A stretch of DNA of 9,926 bases from Paracoccaceae bacterium (GCA_013214715.1 JABSSB010000107.1:1-9926), one strand, 5' to 3'. Positions 1-7,874 are shown, numbered from the stretch's first letter. Translations and numbers: made by a program. Notes: generated from the letters alone by a model not told the origin.

Positions 1-1671
1 GCGCTTGGCGCCTTGGGTCAGGCGGAACAAGGGCGGACGGGCGAGATAGAGATGCCCGGCATCAATCATCGGACGCATCTGGGTGAAGAAAAACGTCATC
101 AAGAGCGAGGCAATATGCGCGCCGTCCACATCCGCGTCGGTCATGATGATGACCTTGTCATAACGCAGATCATCCAAATTGAACCGCGTCCCCATGCCTA
201 CGCCCAGCGCCTGCGTCAGGTCAGAGATTTCCTGGTTTGAGCCCAGTTTCGACGAGGCCGCGCCGAGCACGTTGAGGATTTTGCCGCGCAGAGGCAGTAG
301 GGCCTGCGTCTTGCGGTCCCGCGCCATTTTGGCCGACCCGCCCGCGCTGTCGCCTTCGACGATGAAAATCTCGGTCCCGTCGCGCGAGGTCGCGGAACAA
401 TCCACCAGCTTGCCAGGCAGGCGCAGGCGCTTGGTGGCGGATTTGCGGGCGGTTTCTTTTTCCTGCTTGCGCCGCATCCGTTCTTCGGCGCGCAAAACGA
501 GGAAATCGAGGATCGCCCCGGCGGATTTCGTGTCGGCCGCCAGCCAATTGTCGAAATGATCACGGACGGACCCTTCGACCAGCCTTTGCGCTTCGGTCGT
601 GGCGAGGCGGTCTTTGGTCTGGCCAACGAATTCCGGTTCACGGATAAAGCATGAGACCAGCGCGCAGCCGCCGGTGATCAGATCGTCGCGGGTGATCTGG
701 GCGGCCTTCTTGTTGCCGACCAATTCGCCATAGGCCTTGATGCCCTTGAGGATCGCGGCCCAGAAGCCCGCGACATGGGTGCCGCCTTCCGGCGTGGGCA
801 CGGTGTTACAATAGGATTGGATGAAACCGTCGCGCGAGGGCGTCCAATTGATCGCCCATTCCACCTTGCCAGGCACGCCGAAGCGGTCGCCAAACTCGAC
901 GGTGCCGGCAAAGGGCGCCTCGGCATATGTCGTGGCGCCATTCATCGTCTCGCGCAGATAATCCGACAAGCCGCCGGGGAAGTGGAAGGTCGCCTCTGTC
1001 GGGGTTTCGCCATCGTCGATGGCAGATTTCCAGCGGATTTCCACGCCCGAGAACAAATAAGCCTTGGAGCGGATCGATTTGAAGAGCCGCGCGGGCTTGA
1101 AGCGATGAGAGCCGAAAATCTCGGCATCGGCATGGAAGGTGACCGTTGTGCCTCGCCGGTTGGGGGCCGCGCCGATCTGTTCAACCGGTCCCAGAGGCAG
1201 GCCGCGCGAAAAGCGTTGTTCAAAGAGCTGCCGGTCGCGCGCGACCTGCACCACCATCGAATCCGAGAGCGCATTGACCACAGACGCGCCCACACCGTGC
1301 AGACCGCCGGATGTCTCATAGGCCTTGCCTGAGAACTTGCCGCCCGCATGCAGCGTGCACAGGATCACCTCCAACGCGGATTTTCCGGGAAATTTCGGAT
1401 GTGGGTCGATCGGGATGCCCCGCCCATTGTCGCGCACGGTCAGGGCGTAATCGGCATGCAGCTCAACCTCAATGCGGTTGGCATGGCCTGCGACCGCTTC
1501 GTCCATCGAATTGTCGAGGATCTCGGCCACCATGTGATGCAACGCGCGTTCATCGGTGCCTCCGATATACATGCCGGGGCGCTTGCGGACAGGTTCCAGC
1601 CCCTCCAGCACTTCGATCGAGGAGGCGTCGTAATCGGTCGGGGCGGTCCCGGAGAGGAGGTCGTTGGCCAT
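1..1671 (-). CDS. parE: DNA topoisomerase IV subunit B (ParE), 3' end cut by window edge
   Basis: This is the ATPase subunit of topoisomerase IV, which works with ParC in the cytoplasm to decatenate daughter chromosomes. One uninterrupted minus-strand frame of 557 codons begins MANDLLSG at 1671 and reaches base 1 without a stop. Visible GHKL ATPase elements are the catalytic-type E50 with N54 (EILDNSMDE), DNGRGIP at 81-87 and the GGLHGVGASVVNAL lid at about 122-135. The TOPRIM domain follows, with EGDSAGG from E439 and the metal-binding DADVDG at 512-517. Family members are about 650 residues, so roughly the last 90-100 are missing to the left. GyrB is the alternative, but the TOPRIM stretch and overall spacing match alphaproteobacterial ParE as I recall it. 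No strong Shine-Dalgarno precedes the ATG. The same frame stays open upstream and includes a TTG, so a slightly longer N-terminus is possible. Confidence 0.95.
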   Translation of the reverse strand, partial: MANDLLSGTAPTDYDASSIEVLEGLEPVRKRPGMYIGGTDERALHHMVAEILDNSMDEAVAGHANRIEVELHADYALTVRDNGRGIPIDPHPKFPGKSALEVILCTLHAGGKFSGKAYETSGGLHGVGASVVNALSDSMVVQVARDRQLFEQRFSRGLPLGPVEQIGAAPNRRGTTVTFHADAEIFGSHRFKPARLFKSIRSKAYLFSGVEIRWKSAIDDGETPTEATFHFPGGLSDYLRETMNGATTYAEAPFAGTVEFGDRFGVPGKVEWAINWTPSRDGFIQSYCNTVPTPEGGTHVAGFWAAILKGIKAYGELVGNKKAAQITRDDLITGGCALVSCFIREPEFVGQTKDRLATTEAQRLVEGSVRDHFDNWLAADTKSAGAILDFLVLRAEERMRRKQEKETARKSATKRLRLPGKLVDCSATSRDGTEIFIVEGDSAGGSAKMARDRKTQALLPLRGKILNVLGAASSKLGSNQEISDLTQALGVGMGTRFNLDDLRYDKVIIMTDADVDGAHIASLLMTFFFTQMRPMIDAGHLYLARPPLFRLTQGAKR

Positions 1672-1685
1672 GTGCTGCTCGTATT

Positions 1686-1714
1686 TTTTTTGCTGCTTGG
1701 GGATCAAGTATAAA
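1686..1714. promoter_or_regulatory. Divergent parE/dddL promoter region with overlapping -10 boxes
   Basis: The spacer between parE and dddL (1672-1799) holds AGTATAAA at 1707-1714. Read on the minus strand it gives TATACT (1707-1712), 36 nt before the parE ATG. Read on the plus strand it gives TATAAA (1709-1714), about 86 nt before the dddL ATG. Both are good sigma-70-type -10 hexamers, but neither has a convincing -35: the plus-strand position 17 nt upstream falls in a T8 run. This is a motif reading only; no transcription start is proven. Confidence 0.4.
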
Positions 1715-1799
1715 GCAGGAGTGCAGCGCAAGGAACAGCGTGATTGCATCTGCGCGTCATGCGCGGCAGGGTCGGCCCGGACAGAGATCGGAGAGACGG

Positions 1800-2471
1800 A
1801 TGGACGGAGACATCGCAGCGCAGCTCAGGCTCAAGGACGCGCCGGATTGGGTGTATCTGCTGCGCGAGTTTTACGAGATGTATCGCTTTCTGCCGTCCGG
1901 CGGCAGCACCAAGATTCGCAGCCATCAGCGCGCTGTGCGCGAGGCGATCTCGCGCCTTATCAAAGCAAACCCGAGCCTGCAATTCCGCACGCCCGAGCAG
2001 AAGCCCGTAACCAAGCATCTGACCCGCGCCCTTGATGAGGGCGAGCGTGATCGGTTGGCCCCAGCGGTGCGCGCGTTGAGCAATCTGCGCGGAGAGCTGA
2101 GCTGGCAATATGGCTATGAAAAAGTGCCGCGCGGGCTGGCCAAGTCTTATGCCTATGCCGAGATTTGCGGGCCCGGCGGGCCGGTGATCTGTGACGACGT
2201 GATACTGGGCGTGGTCCTGTTCGGGCCCGGCTGCACCTATCCGGCCCATGCGCATAAGGGGATCACGGAAAGCTATGTGTGCCTCTCTGGCGCGGTCAGC
2301 CAGAACCATCACGGGGTCTATGCGCCGGGATCGCTAATTTTCAACCCGCCCGAGAACCTGCATCGCATCACGGTTGGGGATCGCGAACCTGCCCTGCTGG
2401 CTTATGCGTGGATCGGCAGCCAGAAGGATCTGGCGCATCAGAAGATGGTGTTGTCGCGCAAGCGCGCGTAG
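1800..2471 (+). CDS. dddL: DddL-family cupin DMSP lyase
   Basis: Predicted to cleave dimethylsulfoniopropionate to dimethyl sulfide and acrylate in the cytoplasm. The product is 223 residues, close to the usual DddL length of about 230. The C-terminal cupin is clear. Motif 1 runs from G142 to G164 and contains HAH (H150, H152), E157 and Y159, fitting G(X)5HXH(X)4E(X)6G. Motif 2 contains YAPGS (174-178) and NPPENLH ending at H188. H150, H152, E157 and H188 would hold the metal. The N-terminal helical part (YLLREFYEMYRF, GGSTKIRSHQ) and the segment YGYEKVPRGLAKSYAYAEI match DddL as I remember it rather than the shorter DddQ or DddW. The ATG at 1800 is chosen because GGAGAG (1790-1795) lies 4 nt upstream; the frame stays open further upstream, but that part overlaps parE. 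There is no DMSP transporter or acrylate gene beside it. Another cupin function is the alternative but less likely. Confidence 0.85.
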   Translation: MDGDIAAQLRLKDAPDWVYLLREFYEMYRFLPSGGSTKIRSHQRAVREAISRLIKANPSLQFRTPEQKPVTKHLTRALDEGERDRLAPAVRALSNLRGELSWQYGYEKVPRGLAKSYAYAEICGPGGPVICDDVILGVVLFGPGCTYPAHAHKGITESYVCLSGAVSQNHHGVYAPGSLIFNPPENLHRITVGDREPALLAYAWIGSQKDLAHQKMVLSRKRA

Positions 2472-2597
2472 CGCCGGTGGATCTGAGGCGCGCGGCGCGG
2501 GAAAAGGCGTTGCCTCTGGCGCACAGATCGTGAATATCCGGTCGCAGGCCGTGCCACCCCGCGCCGGCCAGAATGCAAGGACCGACAGGGCAGGCCA

Positions 2598-3305
2598 ATG
2601 TCAAACGAAACGATCGACACACCGCAGCGCTTGGCCCGGTTTGGATTGCCAAACCTCAAGGGAAGCCTGTTCATCATCACCTATGGGCGCTCGGGCTCGA
2701 CCCTGTTGCAAAGCCTGCTGCACACGATCCCGGGGGCGCATCTGACCGGCGAGAACTATAATGTTCTGGCTTTTGTCTTCCGCGCCAGCCATCGCGCCCA
2801 CTTAACCAAACGGGAATGGGGGCAAAAGCCAAAGCCCGGCAATCATCCCTGGTACGGGGCGGATGCCGTGATGCCGCAGCGGTTCGAGCGCGGCATGATC
2901 AACCTGTTCGTGCGCGACCTGATCCAGCCGCCGACAAACGCAAGGTGGATCGGGTTCAAGGAAATCCGCTATCCGGCCGTTGGCGATGATCTGCCCCGGT
3001 TCCTAACCTTTCTGCGCCGCAGCTTTCCCAATGCGCATGTCGTGTTCAATTCACGGGACCCCCGAAAGGTGGCCAAATCCCGCTGGTGGGCCAACAAGCC
3101 CCGCAAAGACGTGATCAAGATGGTGACAGAGTGCGACGCGCGCTTTGCCACTTACGCGGCCGCCAATCCCGACCACGCGATCCATGTGCATCATGAAAAC
3201 ACAGTTTCGGATCCAGAAAGCCTGCGGCCCGTATTCGAGATGCTGGATGAGCCGTTTGACCTTGATCGGATCAACGAGGTTCTGGCGCAACCGCTGACCC
3301 ATTGA
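2598..3305 (+). CDS. Sulfotransferase-like protein (PAPS-type P-loop)
   Basis: The product is a 235-residue cytoplasmic protein with no signal peptide or membrane segment. Residues 25-41 carry a 5'-phosphosulfate-binding loop (FIITYGRSGSTLLQSLL), the hallmark of PAPS-dependent sulfotransferases. Residues 148-161 (VVFNSRDPRKVAKS) match the 3'-phosphate-binding element, with R153 and S161 as the likely contacts. The conserved-looking FKEIRY lies at 120-125. It would transfer sulfate from PAPS to an unknown hydroxyl or amine acceptor. It is at the short end for the family, and the C-terminal part after about residue 200 is brief. AGGG at 2587-2590 gives a ribosome site 7 nt before the ATG. The 126-bp gap after dddL (2472-2597) shows no clear terminator or promoter, so co-transcription with dddL is possible but unproven. 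The acceptor cannot be predicted. Confidence 0.75.
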   Translation: MSNETIDTPQRLARFGLPNLKGSLFIITYGRSGSTLLQSLLHTIPGAHLTGENYNVLAFVFRASHRAHLTKREWGQKPKPGNHPWYGADAVMPQRFERGMINLFVRDLIQPPTNARWIGFKEIRYPAVGDDLPRFLTFLRRSFPNAHVVFNSRDPRKVAKSRWWANKPRKDVIKMVTECDARFATYAAANPDHAIHVHHENTVSDPESLRPVFEMLDEPFDLDRINEVLAQPLTH

Positions 3306-3329
3306 CGCGGCCTGCCAAAGCGTTTCGGA

Positions 3330-4655
3330 TCAAGCTGGCAGCGCTTGCGTGATGCCTGTCTCCAGCTTGTCGACCAGTTCGGTGATCTGATCCTCGGCAA
3401 GGATAAATGGCGGGGCTAGCAGGACATGATCGCCCGCGCGCCCGTCGCGCGTGCCCGCCATCGGATAGCAGATCAATCCCGCCTCGAACGCGGCGGCCTT
3501 GACCTTGCGCGCCACCCCCAGCGCCGGATCAAAGGGGCGCTTTTCACCGCGATCCTCGACCAGCTCGAGCCCCAGAAACATCCCGCGCCCCCGGATATCG
3601 CCAATATGAGCGTGCTGGCCAAACCGCTCGGTCAGGGCTTGGTGCAGCTTGGCTCCGATCTGTGCGGCCCGCTCCACCAGCGCCTCCCGCTCCAGCTTTT
3701 GCAGCACCGCCAGCGCGCCGGCGGCGGCGACCGGGTGGCCCAGATAGGTGTGGCCATGCTGGAAAAAGCCCGACCCGTCCGAGATCGCGTCATAGATCGC
3801 GCCCGAGCACAGCATGGCGCCAATCGGCTGATAGCCTGCGCCCAGCCCTTTGGCGATGCACAGGATATCTGGCACCACGCCATCCGCGTCACAGGCAAAC
3901 AGATGCCCGGTGCGCCCCATGCCGCACATCACCTCATCAAGGATCAGCAGAACACCGTAGCGATCGCAGATCTCGCGGATGCGGCGAAAATAGCCTTCGA
4001 CCGCCGGGACCGCCCCCATCGTGGCCCCGACCACCGGTTCAGCCATGAAGCCGATCACCGTATCGGGACCAAGCCGCAGGATTTCATCCTCCAGCTCCTG
4101 CGCAGCGCGCAGCCCATAGGCTTCGGCGCTCTCATCTGCCCGGCGCAGCAGGTATTCGTAGCAGGGCGTGATGTGGCTGACCGAGATCAGCAGAGGATCG
4201 AACTGCGCCCGGCGCCATTCATTACCGCCCGCCGCCAGCGCACCAAGGGTATTGCCGTGATAGCTTTGCCGCCGCGCGATCAGGTGACGGCGTTGCGGCT
4301 GCCCGCGTTCGACATGGTATTGCCGCGCCAGTTTGATCGCAGCCTCGGTGGCCTCGGACCCGCCAGAGATCAGATAGACCCGATCCAGATCCCCCGGCGC
4401 GCGCGCAATGAGGTGGTCGGCCAACGCCTCGGCCGGCTCAGAAGTGAAAAACCCGGTATGGGCGAAGGCCAGTTTTTCGACCTGCGCCTGCACCGCTGCG
4501 ATCACGTCCGGGTCGCAATGGCCAAGGCAGGACACTGCCGCTCCGCCAGAGCCGTCGAGATAGGCCTTGCCAGTCGTGTCGAACAGGTAGGGCCCCTGCC
4601 CATGGCTGGCCGTGGGCGGGGTGGCGCGGCTATGTCGGGGGAAGATATGGGACAT
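3330..4655 (-). CDS. Class III PLP-dependent aminotransferase
   Basis: The 441-residue protein is a fold-type I, class III (omega) aminotransferase, moving an amino group from an amine or amino acid to a keto acid such as pyruvate or 2-oxoglutarate. The PLP lysine is K269 in CIAKGLGAGYQPIGA. The ring-nitrogen aspartate is D240 in LILDEVMCGMGRTG. The phosphate-binding turn is SGGSEATE at 97-104, followed by YHGNTLGAL at 132-140. A GRG near 356-358 sits where substrate-carboxylate arginines often lie. It is full length. It is the last gene of the leftward operon: the ATG lies 6 nt after the stop of the BKACE gene, and its GGAG (4665-4668) is inside the end of that gene, so translation is probably coupled. 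The context suggests it deaminates an intermediate that the BKACE then cleaves, or the reverse order. Specificity within class III cannot be read from the sequence. Confidence 0.9.
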   Translation of the reverse strand: MSHIFPRHSRATPPTASHGQGPYLFDTTGKAYLDGSGGAAVSCLGHCDPDVIAAVQAQVEKLAFAHTGFFTSEPAEALADHLIARAPGDLDRVYLISGGSEATEAAIKLARQYHVERGQPQRRHLIARRQSYHGNTLGALAAGGNEWRRAQFDPLLISVSHITPCYEYLLRRADESAEAYGLRAAQELEDEILRLGPDTVIGFMAEPVVGATMGAVPAVEGYFRRIREICDRYGVLLILDEVMCGMGRTGHLFACDADGVVPDILCIAKGLGAGYQPIGAMLCSGAIYDAISDGSGFFQHGHTYLGHPVAAAGALAVLQKLEREALVERAAQIGAKLHQALTERFGQHAHIGDIRGRGMFLGLELVEDRGEKRPFDPALGVARKVKAAAFEAGLICYPMAGTRDGRAGDHVLLAPPFILAEDQITELVDKLETGITQALPA

Positions 4656-4661
4656 GGGTTT

Positions 4662-5417
4662 TCACTCCGTCACTTGGGCCACCAGCGCGGCCTGCAGCGC
4701 ACGCACGGATGCGGCATTATCGGGCAAGACCTGGCCGTGGTCGTCATGGATGTTGTTTTCAAAGCCAACCCGCAGCCAGTCGGCGCGGGGGGCCGCATGG
4801 GCAAGCGCGACGGGCTCTGTCGCGCCAAAGGCGCAAAAACTCCATCGGACCAGACCAGCGCCGGGTTGGACTAGAAAGTCATCGACGTCCTGCGGGCTGG
4901 CGGCGCGGGCTGGCGCATATCGGCCCAGAACGGCAATCACCTCGGGGCTGTCATCTGGCACCCAGCCCAGCGCGCGCCATCGCAGCAACAGGTCCAGATC
5001 GGCCGGCGCATGCAGGATATGCTGCAAGCGCGTGCCCTGATCGGCGGCCTGCGCATAAATCTGCCGGGCGGTTCGTGACGACTCCTTGATTTCGCGCGGG
5101 GCGAGGCTGGCCCAGTCGGGGCGCAGCGCGGCCAGACAGGCCAGTTGATCCGAGGGACCAAACATCCCGGCCGCTTCGGTTGTGATCTGGATTGCCATGC
5201 CGGGGGCCGCATGGCGAAGCTCTGCTATAGCTTCGCGATACCGACCGGCATCCAGCGTGTGCTGGCCCTGCACATCCCGCACATGCAGATGCAGCGCCTC
5301 GGCCCCGGCGGCCTGGCAGGCCGCAGCGCTGGCAGCAATCTCGGCGACCGAGATGGGCAGACCGGGATGATCCGCCTTGCTGCGCCGTGCGCCGGTAGGG
5401 GCCACCATGATCCGCAT
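4662..5417 (-). CDS. Beta-keto acid cleavage enzyme (BKACE, DUF849), short and divergent
   Basis: Members condense a beta-keto acid with acetyl-CoA and split it to acetoacetate (or acetoacetyl-CoA) and a new acyl product. The N-terminus (MVAPTGARRSKADHPGLPISVAEIA, split here as MVAPTGARRSK then ADHPGLPISVAEIA) fits the family pattern. HLHVRD gives zinc ligands H43 and H45, and RVGFENN (216-222) gives the third ligand E220. At 251 residues it is shorter than the common 270-310. The Asp that normally follows the metal-ligand Glu (RVGxEDN) is Asn here (N221, codon AAC at 4755-4757). The region between about 135 and 190 lacks the glycine-rich stretch I would expect. Its ATG overlaps the upstream flavoprotein stop by one base (TGATG), a sign of translational coupling. 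A second Met at residue 4 is an alternative start. The family assignment is good; catalytic activity on a standard substrate is less sure. Confidence 0.82.
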   Translation of the reverse strand: MRIMVAPTGARRSKADHPGLPISVAEIAASAAACQAAGAEALHLHVRDVQGQHTLDAGRYREAIAELRHAAPGMAIQITTEAAGMFGPSDQLACLAALRPDWASLAPREIKESSRTARQIYAQAADQGTRLQHILHAPADLDLLLRWRALGWVPDDSPEVIAVLGRYAPARAASPQDVDDFLVQPGAGLVRWSFCAFGATEPVALAHAAPRADWLRVGFENNIHDDHGQVLPDNAASVRALQAALVAQVTE

Positions 5418-7798
5418 CAGGCCGCGATACGCATCCGCGCGCCCGCCGGGTCATAGGCGGGGGCAAGCTGCATACGCGCCGGCACAAGCTTCCCTGCGAT
5501 ATTGACCTGCACCGATGCACCATCCTCGACATGGCGCAGATGCGCCAAGGCCACCGGCTGCCCCACCCGATAGCCAAACGCGGTTGAGGTCGTCTGACCG
5601 ATGATCTCACCGCTCCTCACAACCGGCTCATGCCCCAAAGGCACGGCTTGGGCATCCTCCAGCACCAGTGTCACCAGCGACCGTGGCATCGGATGGCTCA
5701 GCGCGTCAGCGCCGAGAAAGCCACCGGATTTCCGTAGCATACCACCCATGCCCGCGGCATGGGGTGTGACATCGCTATCCAGCTCATGCCCCATCGCGGC
5801 AAAGCCTTTTTCGATACGCATCGAGGTCTGCGCATAAAGCCCCGCAGGCGTCGCACCGGATTGCGCAAACGCGCTCCACAGGCGCGCGGCGTCATTGGCG
5901 GCACAGGTAACCTCCCATCCGAACTCGCCAACATAGGACATCTTGAGCGCCCGCGCCGGAATGCCCGCTATTTCGGTGGCTGTGTGGTGGAAATAGCGCA
6001 GCGACAGTAAATCCAGCGCGCCCAGATCCTGTGCAATCCGGGCCGCGTCCGGCCCCATCAGCGCAAGCGTTGCAAATTCCTCGGTCACATCGGTCAGATG
6101 CACATCAAACGCGCCGGCATGCGCGCGAAGCCAAGCCAGATCCCGCGCAATCGCATTGGTGCTGACCGACAGGCGGTAGTGCCCCTCGGCCAAGCGCAGC
6201 GCCGTCAGATCGCTTTCATAGGTGCCCCGCGCATTCAGCAATGGGGTATAGCTCGCCCGCCCCACCGGTTTGGACAGGTTGCCGGCGCAGACATGGGACA
6301 GAAAGGCCTCAGCGTCCGACCCGGTCACATCAATCTTTCCGAAGGTGGAGGCGTCAAAGATCGCCGCGCCCTCATGCGCAGCACGCACTTCGGCACCAAC
6401 AGCGTCAAACCAGTCTGGCCGGTCAAAGCGCAGCCTGGGCAGGGCCGGCGCCCCAAAGTAAAGCGGCCGTTCCCAACCGTAGAACTGCCCCGTCACCGCG
6501 CCTGCCGCCTCTTGCTGGTCTTGAACCGGCCCGCGCCGCAGACCGCGCGCGGTCTGCAATTGGCGACCGGGATAGGCGATCTCGTAATGCGTGCCGAGGA
6601 TTTCCGGCGTCCTGGCCATGAGATGTTCAACCGAGTCAAAAACCGGCGCAAAGCGTTTGGCATCGGCCTCGGAGAGGTCATAGGCCATGGATCCATGCAC
6701 GATCTGATGGGCGAGGTTCATGCCCGCCCCGCCGCCGGAGGCCATGCCAACCGAATTCATCCCGCAGCCCAGATACAGGCCCGGCGTCTCTGCCGTTTCG
6801 CCCAGCATGAACATGCCGTCGGGCGTAAAGCTTTCCGGACCGTTCAGCAGCATCTTCACCTCAGCCGTTTCCAGCACGGGCAGACGATGCAGCGCGTTCA
6901 GCATCATCGGCTCAAAATGATCCCAATCCTCAGGCAACAGGCCAAAGGCGAAATCCTCGGTCAGAATGCCGGGCCTGATCGGTTTGCCCATCGGCTCAAA
7001 ACAGCCCACCAGCAATCCGCCGCTATCGTCACGGATATACAGGTGACTGTCGTGATCCGAGAGCGTGGGCATATTGCCGGTGATCCCCTCGACCGGTTTG
7101 GTGAGCAGATAGAAATGCTCACAGGGCCAAAGCGGCACCTTCGCCCCCGCCATCGCCCCCAGATCCCGTGACCAGAGCCCGCCACACAGCGCCACCGCAT
7201 CGCAGCGGATCACCCCGCGCTTGGTTTCCACACCCACGATCCGGCCCCGTTCGGTGAGGATGCCGGTCACGCCGGAATCTTCAAAAATCTTGCCGCCACG
7301 CGCCTTGGCGCCTTTGACCAGCGCTGCGCAGACATCGGACGGGCTAACCCGCCCATCTTCGGGCGACCAGACCGCGCCGAGCACATCATCGCTGCGCATC
7401 AAAGGCCAGCGTTCTGCCGCCTCCCCGGCTGACACTTCGAATGCGGCCACGCCAAAGGCTTTGGCAAGCGCCTCTTGCCGCCGGATATGGGTCAGGCGAT
7501 CCTGCGTGGTTGCGATCGACAAGGAACCTTCCTGAATCCAGCCCACCGATTGCCCTGTCTCTTCTTCCAGCCGTGCATAAAGATCGACGGAATACTGGAT
7601 CATCCGCGTCAGGTTCTGCGAATGGCGCAGGGCGCGCACCTGCGCCGCCGAATGCCAGGTCGTACCCGATGTCAGCTTATTGCGTTCCAAAAGCACCGCA
7701 TCGGCACCCATCTGCGCCAGATGGTAGAGCGTCGAACAGCCCATGATGCCACCGCCAATGACAACAACCGAGGCCTGAGAAGGAAACGAATCGGACAT
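5417..7798 (-). CDS. FAD/GcvT-domain amine dehydrogenase (dimethylglycine/sarcosine dehydrogenase family)
   Basis: A 793-residue two-module enzyme. The N-terminal DAO-type FAD module starts with VVVIGGGIMG (11-20) and contains SGTTWHSAA, where H49 is the likely covalent flavin site by analogy with dimethylglycine oxidase. CEHFY (226-230) holds H228, at the place of a known active-site histidine. A linker (FAO_M type, about 375-445) ends in FYGWERPLYF. The GcvT-like folate module follows, with LLNARGTYESDLT (520-532), YVGEFGWEV (622-630), RIEKGFAAMGHEL (661-673) and a C-terminal barrel after about 708. Enzymes of this build oxidise an N-methyl amine and pass the one-carbon unit to tetrahydrofolate. 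Dimethylglycine, sarcosine or another N-alkyl amino acid are candidates; the substrate is not readable. It heads the leftward operon. In frame, a TAG lies one codon before the ATG, so the start cannot be earlier, and no good Shine-Dalgarno is seen (AAGGA lies 21 nt away). Confidence 0.9.
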   Translation of the reverse strand: MSDSFPSQASVVVIGGGIMGCSTLYHLAQMGADAVLLERNKLTSGTTWHSAAQVRALRHSQNLTRMIQYSVDLYARLEEETGQSVGWIQEGSLSIATTQDRLTHIRRQEALAKAFGVAAFEVSAGEAAERWPLMRSDDVLGAVWSPEDGRVSPSDVCAALVKGAKARGGKIFEDSGVTGILTERGRIVGVETKRGVIRCDAVALCGGLWSRDLGAMAGAKVPLWPCEHFYLLTKPVEGITGNMPTLSDHDSHLYIRDDSGGLLVGCFEPMGKPIRPGILTEDFAFGLLPEDWDHFEPMMLNALHRLPVLETAEVKMLLNGPESFTPDGMFMLGETAETPGLYLGCGMNSVGMASGGGAGMNLAHQIVHGSMAYDLSEADAKRFAPVFDSVEHLMARTPEILGTHYEIAYPGRQLQTARGLRRGPVQDQQEAAGAVTGQFYGWERPLYFGAPALPRLRFDRPDWFDAVGAEVRAAHEGAAIFDASTFGKIDVTGSDAEAFLSHVCAGNLSKPVGRASYTPLLNARGTYESDLTALRLAEGHYRLSVSTNAIARDLAWLRAHAGAFDVHLTDVTEEFATLALMGPDAARIAQDLGALDLLSLRYFHHTATEIAGIPARALKMSYVGEFGWEVTCAANDAARLWSAFAQSGATPAGLYAQTSMRIEKGFAAMGHELDSDVTPHAAGMGGMLRKSGGFLGADALSHPMPRSLVTLVLEDAQAVPLGHEPVVRSGEIIGQTTSTAFGYRVGQPVALAHLRHVEDGASVQVNIAGKLVPARMQLAPAYDPAGARMRIAA

Positions 7799-7825
7799 GA
7801 TCTAACCCAACGTAAGCTTTCCTTA

Positions 7826-7841
7826 TGAAACATCTGTTTCA
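7826..7841. promoter_or_regulatory. Palindromic operator candidate 1
   Basis: TGAAACATCTGTTTCA is a perfect 6-4-6 inverted repeat. It lies 27 bp upstream of the flavoprotein ATG (minus strand) and 4 bp upstream of the TTGACA at 7846. A closely matching palindrome lies 23 bp to the right. RpiR-family regulators commonly bind TGAAA-type palindromes as I recall, and the RpiR gene is adjacent, so this is the probable site for control of the leftward operon. No binding is shown. Confidence 0.6.
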
Positions 7842-7845
7842 ACGG

Positions 7846-7874
7846 TTGACAAGATCGAAACGATTGAAACACTC
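7846..7874 (+). promoter_or_regulatory. Candidate promoter of the RpiR regulator gene
   Basis: A perfect TTGACA -35 hexamer lies at 7846-7851. The -10 region about 16-18 nt later (7868-7874) is weak (AACACT or ACACTC) and is covered by operator candidate 2. On the minus strand the same region offers only weak hexamers for the leftward operon (TTGTCA at 7852-7847, CATAAG-like near 7822-7827). The promoter is placed mainly from the -35 box and the divergent geometry. Confidence 0.35.

Noticed and set aside
1311..1799. In-frame upstream extension of the dddL frame (about 163 extra codons).
   Set aside because: It overlaps parE on the opposite strand, its translation is Arg/Cys/Pro-rich as for antisense reading, and a good ribosome site precedes the ATG at 1800.
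3312..3341. Inverted repeat CTGCCA / TGGCAG at the convergent ends of the sulfotransferase and aminotransferase genes as a terminator.
   Set aside because: Only 6 bp with an 18-nt loop, no T-tract on either side, and it runs into coding sequence; too weak to annotate.
3426..4874. Long plus-strand open frame of 482 codons opposite the aminotransferase and BKACE genes.
   Set aside because: It is the antisense shadow of GC-rich genes with clear PLP-enzyme and zinc-enzyme motifs; the plus-strand translation has no recognisable domain.
6098..7171. Plus-strand open frame of 357 codons opposite the flavoprotein gene.
   Set aside because: Antisense shadow; the product is Arg/Gln/His-rich without motifs, while the minus strand encodes a complete, collinear FAD/GcvT enzyme.
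5417..7798. The GcvT module read as a DMSP demethylase (DmdA), which would fit with dddL.
   Set aside because: DmdA is a single GcvT-type protein of about 370 residues without an FAD module; here a full DAO module with a flavinylation-type histidine is fused at the N-terminus.
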